From Cyanoderma ruficeps (lineage: Eukaryota; Chordata; Aves; Passeriformes; Timaliidae), in the NCBI GenBank assembly GCA_008694505.1, contig VZDJ01000063.1:573791-637790 (forward strand): DNA of 64,000 nt. The letters run 5' to 3'. How positions within the stretch are numbered: position 1 is the stretch's first letter; each line of letters starts with the position of its first letter. Below the pieces are notes generated by a model. That model was not told where the DNA came from and ran no database searches. It saw nothing but the letters and a program-made list of their open reading frames with translations. The translations under genes and the position numbers were made by a program. This document shows, piece after piece, positions 48,430-57,400 of this stretch.

Positions 48430-51400
48430 GCAGCAGTAGTAGTAGTAATGCACAAATAGACCATAGCAAGCAGACTGCTGTGCATTGAAGAAAATGTTCC
48501 TTCCAGCACTGGAAATCCCTGAAATCAGCAGCACAGAGTAGGAGGGGTGTTGGATGCCTCCAAAACCCCACGCTACAATTAATTATTATAGCTTGTTAAT
48601 TCTCTGTAGCTTGTTGGATTTTGTCTTTTTTTTCCTTTTTTCCCCCCTCTGTTTAGTTTGTCATTTTGGGTTTTGTTTTTTTTTTTAAATAACGTCCAGA
48701 CCTCAGGCTGGGTTTAAATTTCAAAATATTTGTCAAGGCGATTAGATGGGAATAATTGAAACAAAATTATTACTGTGAAGGGGGGAAGGTGTAAAGGAGG
48801 TTTCCCGGTGCCTTAAGTCAGGCAGAGCAATTCACTGGGTGCAGTTTTGTTCCCTGACAAAATGGTGTGCAGGTGTTGCTGCTGATAAAACAGCTGCCGT
48901 GTTCAACTCCCACAGACCAGATAAATCAGTTTGGGGTTTTATTTTTGCCCTGTTTCCTGCTTTCTCTTTTCTGTTCGCTGATTTATAAAGAGGTCTTCGT
49001 ACAAGACGAGGTTTTCAAAGCTGAATTGTCAGCCTGGAACTGGAGCTGGAGGGGAAATTGGTGTCCAAATCCCCCAGAGTGTCACACATGTTTCTGCTGT
49101 ACCTTGTCAGCAGGGTGACAGCGCTTGGAATGAAAGGGTGACGTCAAATCAAGCACAGGGACAGGGAACTACAGATTAGGCTTTGACCAGGGCTCAGGTT
49201 TTGTGAAATTACCTTTTTTTTGGGTGAAATAATCTTCTTTTTCACCATAAGCTCCAGCACAGGCTGTGGTGTTCGACCTTCCTGCTGCCGGGGGCACCTC
49301 CCTGTGCCTTGGCCAGGTGAGGAAGGCAGAGCCTGTCGTTGTCCTGTGACAGATGTCCCCTCTGAGCCCAGCCGTCCCTCCTGATTCCCAGCACTGATGC
49401 CGAGTGTTCTGGAGGGCCCCCATCATCGCCGGGATTTATGGATCATATTTTCAGTGGCATGTGGTAGCAGGGCAAACAAATCAGGTTTTTGCAAGGCTGC
49501 CAAAGCAATTCCTCCTCGTTCTAGTTAGCATGAGGGAAGGAGGGTTGAGACAAAGCAGTGACTGTGTCTCCCTGCCTTTTGCTGCCTGAGTCTACTTTAC
49601 TTTCTGATCAGATCCTTCTGCTTGATTCCCAATTTTTGGGTAAATCATTCTCTCAGATACACCCCAGCCCCTCTCTCTCTTTCCCTCTGCCCTGCTTTTC
49701 CAACCCCTTCTTTGTCTCTTTCCAAGTCCCAACATTTAGCACTTGGCCTCTTTGTGGATTTGTCTCTCTCCAAATCTTGGGCTCCCCGCAGAGAAGTTGA
49801 AGTTTGGGCAGTGCCTTTTCCTGAAAGTGCTCTTGTTTGAAGAACAGCCTCCAAATTTTAACAGCTGGCCTTGCATGAGGAGGTTCAAGGCACACTGATG
49901 CTTTTTTTGGAAGAGAAATCCAATTACAGAGAGAAATATGGTTCCCCTAAATTGTCTCTGAGCTCACTGAGGTCACAGCTTCTCTCTCCCTACCTGAATG
50001 GCCAAGTAGCATTGCCTTGAGTACATCTACCCCATCCACTTACCTGCTCAAATTGTTGCTGTGATGACTTTTTTTCCACTTTTTTTCTTTCCCTCCTAGA
50101 GAAATTGATTTTTACATGTGGCCCATTAGAAACTTATTGACTCCGTCGATAGTTTATAAATAAATGGAACCTTTCAGGAAAACCATAGAAAGCACTTAAC
50201 ATAATACTGTCCACTTGAGTAAACAAATAAATGTGTTCTGAGCAGAGCTTTGGGATGATTTACTGGCTTGGCAGCTCGGCTCGGAGGGCAGCAGGATCCA
50301 GAGAGGAAAAGGAAGGAATTTTCTCCCCCTCTAACTGAGAAGTTTTGGTGATTTGGAGGGGAAAAATCGGTCACTGAGGCCGAGGGGTGAAGAAGTGACC
50401 ATTGCGGGGTCCTTTTGGGTTCAGTGTTTCAGTTCTGCCTTCCACAACCTGGGGAGAGGTTCTGTTTGCCCAAAGAACCTGCTCTGGGGTACTTCCTTAA
50501 CCCTAAAATGGTGAATAATGACACACACCGGTGATGTCACCAGAGCTGTGCTGAGCTGGCACTGCAGCTTTGGCTCTTGCACAAAAGCTGCCAAGAAGTC
50601 TCAGCGTGGACGTTGCACTCTGGGTTTGGAGAGCTTTTCCAAGCACCAAACACTCTGGACAAGGAGGTTTTGCCAGGGTGAGGGTTTAATAGAGAAATGG
50701 AAGCTTTGGCCCAGTGTTTCTCCTTTCCCATCCCACATAAAAAAAGAGAAGGAACAGCACAGAGTGTCCTGGGCCGGTGTAAATCAGCCTTTGGTGCTGT
50801 CAGAGGGGCCGGAGGGGAGCGAGGTCAGCGCAGTCTCTGCTGAGTTTACTGCAGGGAGTTTCTCCTGCTCAGCACAGCGTTGGAGGCTGTTTTGGAGGCT
50901 GTTAATCAACAGATGCACAAATCCAATAAAGTCCTTGCAGTGATTAGGAGAGGAAGATAAAGCTGTGTGTGTGCACGGGAGAGAGGAGGGACGGAGCGGG
51001 CACCTCGCTGGTGGTGCAGCCTGAGCCGAGCAAACCCTGCTCCTGCCAGAGGCTTGGGATGAGGCCACACAGGCTGTGGGGAGGTCTGGCTGTCCCTGGC
51101 AGGGAAAGGAGCCCCTCTTTAGGCTCTCCCCAGCCTGCAGGCACTGCTAGCTCCTCCCTGGTGATTCTGTGAATTCCGTGATTCTGGGATTGATTCTGGG
51201 ATCGATTCCATGATTCTGTGAATTCCCTCCCAAAGTCACGGGTGCTGCAGGAGCCAGCTGAGGTGGGAGAGGGCTTGTGGGTGCAGAGTCCTGGTCAGGA
51301 TCAGCTGATCCTCCATCCAAGGCCTGCAGTGAGTAACACGCTTGTTCCTGATGGCTTTATGTACCTAATGGAACGGGGAGTGCATCCTGCAGATCTGCTC

Positions 51401-54400
51401 ATAACTCACACCCAGCCAGGCCAGAAAATCCAATCTCACAGCTTGGGGATGGCAGAGCTCTGTGCCTTTTCTTGGCCAGGTCCTCCCAGTGGCCTCAAGG
51501 CTGGGGTCACTCCACGGGGTTTGTGTGCTGCTGTGAAGTGGCAGCGCAGGTGGAGCAGCGCAGAAATCCAGGGGAGTGACTTCATCCTCTAATAAACTCC
51601 TCCAGAGCCGTCTCCCAGGGAACCCCGTGGAATTCAATTAGCTAATGTGTGCCTAGCACTCGGAAAATACAGCATGCCACGGAATTGCTAAGTGTTGTTA
51701 TTTAACAGCACACATTCCGTGGTTGCAGCCCTGTAGTAGCAGTCAGAAAATCTACACCGTAATTGCCTGCTGGTGCCTGCTGCTGAATTTGCTGTGAGCG
51801 CAGCAAGGCCTGGGGATTTTTCTGTCTGTAAAAAAGTTCATTAATTTTGGCTGCAGATCCTCCGGTCTAATTTTGGTTTGTTTTTTGTTTTTTGTTTTTT
51901 TTTAATCAAGCTCTCGTGAAACAGAATATTGACATGTGATGGGTGTTTTAAAAAACAGGAGTGGAAAGAGGCGGAGGAATTCAGGCAGGCGGGATTTGTG
52001 TCCCTGAAATTCACCTTGGCGTGATTCCTGGTGGTCTTCTCCTGGTTGGACTGAGATTGAGGGCCAAGTTTTGGGCAATTATTGCAATTCCTCCAGTGTA
52101 GGGAGAGGGATAAAAGCAGTGGAATGGGAGGGAATGAGGGAGCTGCTGTTTGCACCGATCTGTTTGATGGCATTTTCTGAGAGCCTGTGCTTACAAAGCT
52201 GTGTTTGCACAGGTGGGAGAGGCTTGGAGTCCCCTCTTAAAGAGGATGTCAGAGTTATTTTCCTAATGGCTATTTGCTCTTATTGCATTGAGAATCTTGT
52301 ATCCTGCAAAAGCTCCAGCCAGCACTGAGAGCGAAGGAGAGTAACTCCAGGAGGAGAAAAAGGCAGCTGGGAAAGTGTTTTGTGTAGGAATCGACTTCAC
52401 TACATCTCAGAGAGAAATCCTTGGCTCTCCACCTGAAAATATCCCTGAGGTCAGGGGTTTTCCCCCCTTGTCCTGCCTGTGACTGCAGCGTGGGAGGGCA
52501 GGACGGGCGGGAAATCAGCTGAGAGGTGCAGGTCTCGAATAGCAAATGAGGTTTTGTTTGCAAAACGTGGGTTTGGAAATGTCAAGCGTGGCGAATGAGT
52601 ATGTAAAAAGGCAAAAATAAAAACACCAAGAAAAAAAAAAAGGACAGAAACTGAGCTGGCAGCTCAGGGAGTATCGGGATGCTCTCACCCCTTCGCCCTC
52701 CGCAGCAAAGCCTGACCTTACCAAATCTCTCTTATCCCACTGCAAATGAAGTGTGTCCCCCCAGGGTGGTTTATCTCCATCTCATTGCGTAGGCAGCTCA
52801 CGGCTCATTTCCTCCTGACCCGGCTCTGCCGCCTGCTCGGTGCTCATCTCATGGAAAGACATTTAATGGCCAAAGATTGGAGCCGGAGCAGAGGGAAGGG
52901 ACAGGGAGCAGTGGGTGGAAAGGGTCGGGTCCGGGCCACGCCACCCCTGCGTGTCACTGAGGTGATGCTTTATGGACGTGACAGCCACAGAAATGGGGTT
53001 TCCTGCAGCTGGAGGCTCGCCTGGGAAAATGGATGTGGCCAGGGTTGGCTGTAGGAAGAGACCAAAGCTTGCACAGAGCAGCCGGCGGTGATGGGAGCTG
53101 GGCAAAGCTGCCGCTGATGTTTGAACCAGAGCGAATTGCTGGCTCTGGAGCCGCCCGGGGTCTGGCCGTGGTTGTTGTGCAGGCAGAGGGTCCTGGCAGC
53201 TTCCTGAATTTACCCAGGGAAAGTGGGAGAAGATCCCTTCAGGGGGCTGGTTCTGACCACGGCCCAGCCAGTCAGGGCAGCAGGACCTGTGGCTTCAGCC
53301 CTGTGGCTGTGTCTGGCTGGGGTGAATCTCACCCCTGCCTCAGTTTCCCCACATGAAGTGAGACCATTTCGTTCCCTCGCCCAGTAATTGCTTATTTAAA
53401 GATCAGAGCATTACAAAACCTTCAATTTCAAAAGCTTGGAAGCGCTTTCAGGGGAGAAAAGGCACAATAAATAAACAAAGGCGTCGATTTCAGCTGCCCT
53501 GAGGCTCGGGCGGGCTGGCACAAGATGAAACCTTGGATTTCGTGGCTGTTACGGAACAAAACATCTCATTTTTCCTCCTGGATATCCCGAAGCCAAGAGG
53601 GCAGTGGGGCAGCTGTTTGTCTGGTGCCCTGCACGATCTGCCTCGAGGCTCTGGCTGCGGGGAGAGAGGATTTTACAGGGGCTGAACATCCTTCCTGCCG
53701 CTCTGCCTGCAGCCGGCATCTCCTCATTAGCCGCCTGCCCTGCGTGCTGGGGCTGACAGGATGCCCAGGGTGAACGATCACCTGTCAGCCAGGCAGGGGG
53801 ACGAGATCGTTCAAATCAATCAATAGTTCACAGGCAATTTCACGTTTTACCCAACGCTAACCTGGCAGCGCGTCCAAAAATGTGCTTCATCCTGGGTTTG
53901 ATCACGTTCCCGTGGGTTTTGGCCCGGCTGGAAGAGTCTTGTAAGTGCCCACGTTTGGGAGATTTACAGGAATTGCTCCTGCGTGCCCAGCAAAGATAAA
54001 AAGTGGCTCGACTTGCTGGAATCTCATCCCCCAGGGAGCTCAGGGACAGCTGTAGCCGTGCTGGGCATCCAGCAGTTGCTGAAACTGTCATTCCCATCTT
54101 CTCACTCCACTTCAGCAATTAGCAGAAGAGAAATTAGTGAGGAAAGTGTCATTATTCCCTGATAATAGGACAAGGGGGGCTGGACTCTTCTCCAGGTTTT
54201 GTTGTGGAGCTGCTTCCACGGGCGTGAGGAGCAAAACCGAGCCCTCCGTTTTTGCTTTAATTATTTTGATGTAGTTGTTTTTATACATCTTGTCACGTGC
54301 AGAAATGCAAGAGGAGGCTCCCAACTCCAAAACCCACAGTCAAGTCACCCTCCAAGCCTTCCCAGAGTTTTAGGGTGGCATCTCCTCTTGATACGTGGCA

Positions 54401-57400
54401 GCAGAAAAGAGCAGTGCAGGATTGGGGATTTTTAGGATTAGGTGGAATTCAGATCCTCCTACTGTGGGAAAGAGCCGATTTAATTTAACAGTTGAAACTT
54501 CTGGTGCCACCAGATTGGATGTGGTGATAGAGCAGCTTCACTCAGCAGGTGGGGGACCCCCTCTTTGAAGGGTTTTGGGGTCTTTGTTTTGTAGAATTTG
54601 GCCAATAAAGTGCTGAACTTGGGTGACATCTTCATTAAAAGCCTGAGGTGAGCAGCACCCTGAGTTAAAACCCAGGCTGTCCCTTCCAACAGGAGATGGG
54701 TTTCACATCCAGGATCTCCCAGCTCATTCCCTCCCAGGGCACTGAGTGGGTTTGAGGCTTTCAGTGCCTGTTTTCCCCTCTAATCCCATTTCATGTCTTG
54801 GGCTGCTGTAGGAGTTTTCCCTGCAGCGCCTGGACAGCCTGCTGGACGACCGAGTCAACATCCTGGGATTCTCCATTTTCAACCAGTCCCACGCCTTCTT
54901 CCAAGAGTTCGTCCAGAGCCTCAACCAGTCCTGGCAGGAGAATTGTGACCACGCTCCTTTCACTGGGCCAGCAGTAAGTAAAGTCCATTCCCATCTCCCA
55001 GCACCTCCCTGAGCTGGGAGCTCTGACAAACCGTGCAAAAATCCTTGTGGGAAGAGCTTCAGGATGGTCCTGAGCAATGCAGGGGTAGAAACTCTGGGCT
55101 CAAATAATTTTTTGAAAGTTATTTAAATTATTAAATAATTGAATTATTTAATCCTATTTAATCTTGTGCTGAAGGGCTCAGGGATGTCCCCAGGCTGCTG
55201 TTGTAGCTCAGATTGGATTTTGTGCGGAGATGCTGATCCAGGAATGGGAAGGAAGAGCCTGAGCAGAACACTTTTATTAAATAGATAGGAGAGGACTCGA
55301 GCTGTCAGTCTGTGATTTAGAGGAGTCTCCTGATGTGGAAAATACCAAAGTGACCCTGAAAGTCAGAGCTGCCCGAGGGACCTTGGGGTGCAGAGCTTAG
55401 CAGAGCTTGTCCGTGCTGGACTGGGAGCACAGCTTTAAATCCAAGCCTGATCTTGATCTGGATTGTATTTCTCTGTGGGTGCAGGGGATGAGGCAGCTCA
55501 GATTCATTTTTTTTCCCTCGTGAAGTTTATCTCTGTGTGTTTAAACTCCAGGAAAATGGCTGGTGGAGGGGGAATTGTGGCTGCAGATGGCACAGGGGTC
55601 AGGCAGATGCCAGGGGCTGAGCTGTGCTCCAGCATGTCCCTGACGAATGTGCAGATCAGCACTGGAGCATTCCCCAGGGATTCTCCACAACTCGGAGAAC
55701 TTGCAAAGCAGATTTGCCACATCACAGCTGCAGCTGCAGGAGGGGGGAGAGAGGAAAACATCAGCCGAACCCTTTGCATGGATTTCTATGAACTCAGAGC
55801 CCCCTTGATGAGCTGAGCTGCTGAAAACATCCTTATTGTCACCACAAAGGGATCCTTAAGAGGCAAAATAAGGAGATTTTTGCCCTTTGTGTCCACATCA
55901 TTTGGCTTGACTTGAGCCCATGTGCTTGGGACCATCCTTCTGTCCCTCCCACCCAGAGGCAGCTGTAATCAGCTTGCCCTGCTCAGTCTCCACAGGATTT
56001 CTACCAGGAAGATTCCTTGTTGGATTGCAGGGGCTGTTGAGAGGCATTAAAAACAAATTTCCTCCTCCTAATGCAAACAGGAGACAGCAGGAGCCAGCAG
56101 CAGGTGCGACGGGGAAATGAAAATTCTCATTTTAGGTTCTTACTCTGCCTTGTCTTGAGCATCCAGGAAAACCTGTAGGTGGGAGGATGCGAGATGATGA
56201 TGCCTGGGGAGCCTGGAATTCTTCAAGATGTCACATCCCAGGTGATGGGAAAAGGATTTGAGGGTAGGGCAGTTGCAGGGCAGAGGTGAAATATTCCCAA
56301 GCAGAGTTTCTTTTGTCCGTGAGGTGAATCCAGGACCTTTCTGCCTCTGCCATCGGAAATTTGGCAGGGAGCATCTCTCCGTGTTAGAACTTCCCCTTGT
56401 AGCCCTGGGAAGGAGTGGGATAACTCATCCTAAAGAGAGAAAAGGAAGCTCAACAGCTGGAAGTGACAGGAGGGAGGTTTCCTGTGAGCTGCAAAAATCC
56501 CAGGGCATTCTTGCTGGAGCTGAGGAAGCATCTGACAAAGGAGGAGGGAGATGCCTGCTCTAATGCCATTCTCATTAATCACATTGCAAAGAAAGGAAAT
56601 CAGAGAAAATCATTCAAATTACAGATGGCTAGATTTGGTAATTAGAATTTAGGCTAAAACAGATGTTTGTAATTAAGTGTTTATGCCATTGAATAAAATC
56701 CAGATTGCAAAGTCTATTTCACAGGGTTTTAATGGTTTTAATTCCCCGTGTTGGGTTTGGGGGCAAAGATACAGCTGATAATGTTCTAGGGAGGGAAGAA
56801 AAAAAAAACCCCAGAGCAGCCAAACCTGTTCATGTTTCAGTGTCAAGAATTGTCAAGAATTTGGCTTTGGGGATTGAGGGAAGTCCCCCAAGCCCCACAG
56901 GATTTTCCATGGAGCTCTGATATTGCAGAGGGACGGAAAACCACCAGGGCTCTGCACAAATCAGACAGAGCAGGCAAGGGAGAGAATCAATTTGTTAGCA
57001 GACAAATTGGCTTGTTTGTGACAGAGGGACAAAGCTGTGGTTTAAAATGAGGATACAGAAGTAGCGAGAGGTTTTTATAGTGACATGGGGAAAGCTGAAG
57101 ATGTCCAGGAGGGCAGCAACAGATCCCTCTGGCCGGATCTGCCTGGAGGACATTCCAAAGGTCTCTTTGGACTCCTTTGCTGAAGGTTATGACCTCAAAA
57201 CTTTGTGGTTTACATCTGTTCCATGCAAAGTCAGGCTGCAGGGGAGGGATTCCTATTCCATGCCCCGAGGAATTGATCCTGTGTGTCTCCACACCCTCCC
57301 CAGTACTTAAATTGCTTGAAATCATAAAGGGTGCTGGCAGAAATCCTAATGAATTTTCCAGAGTTCAGGAGTAAAACATTCCAATCAATAATGTCAAATG

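Larger units (their letters stand above)
45117..54811 (+). other. GRIK4: GRIK4 intron, 9.7 kb, the longest complete intron in the window
   Basis: Donor GTAAGG, acceptor CTGCTGTAG, phase 0. It contains a possible old retroelement stretch (45300-45680), a 55-bp duplication (45892-46001), an AAT microsatellite (48351-48429), an ATTCTG-type tract (51161-51226) and a stem-loop (51672-51726). No gene was recognised in 46002-48350, 48430-51160 or 51727-54811. Confidence 0.9.

Noticed and set aside
48006..48571. Frames with long poly-Ile, poly-Tyr or poly-Leu
   Set aside because: These are translations of the AAT microsatellite in different frames, not proteins.
51672..51726. A microRNA precursor
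   Set aside because: The hairpin is only about 55 nt with a large loop and short stems, too short and irregular for a confident pre-miRNA.
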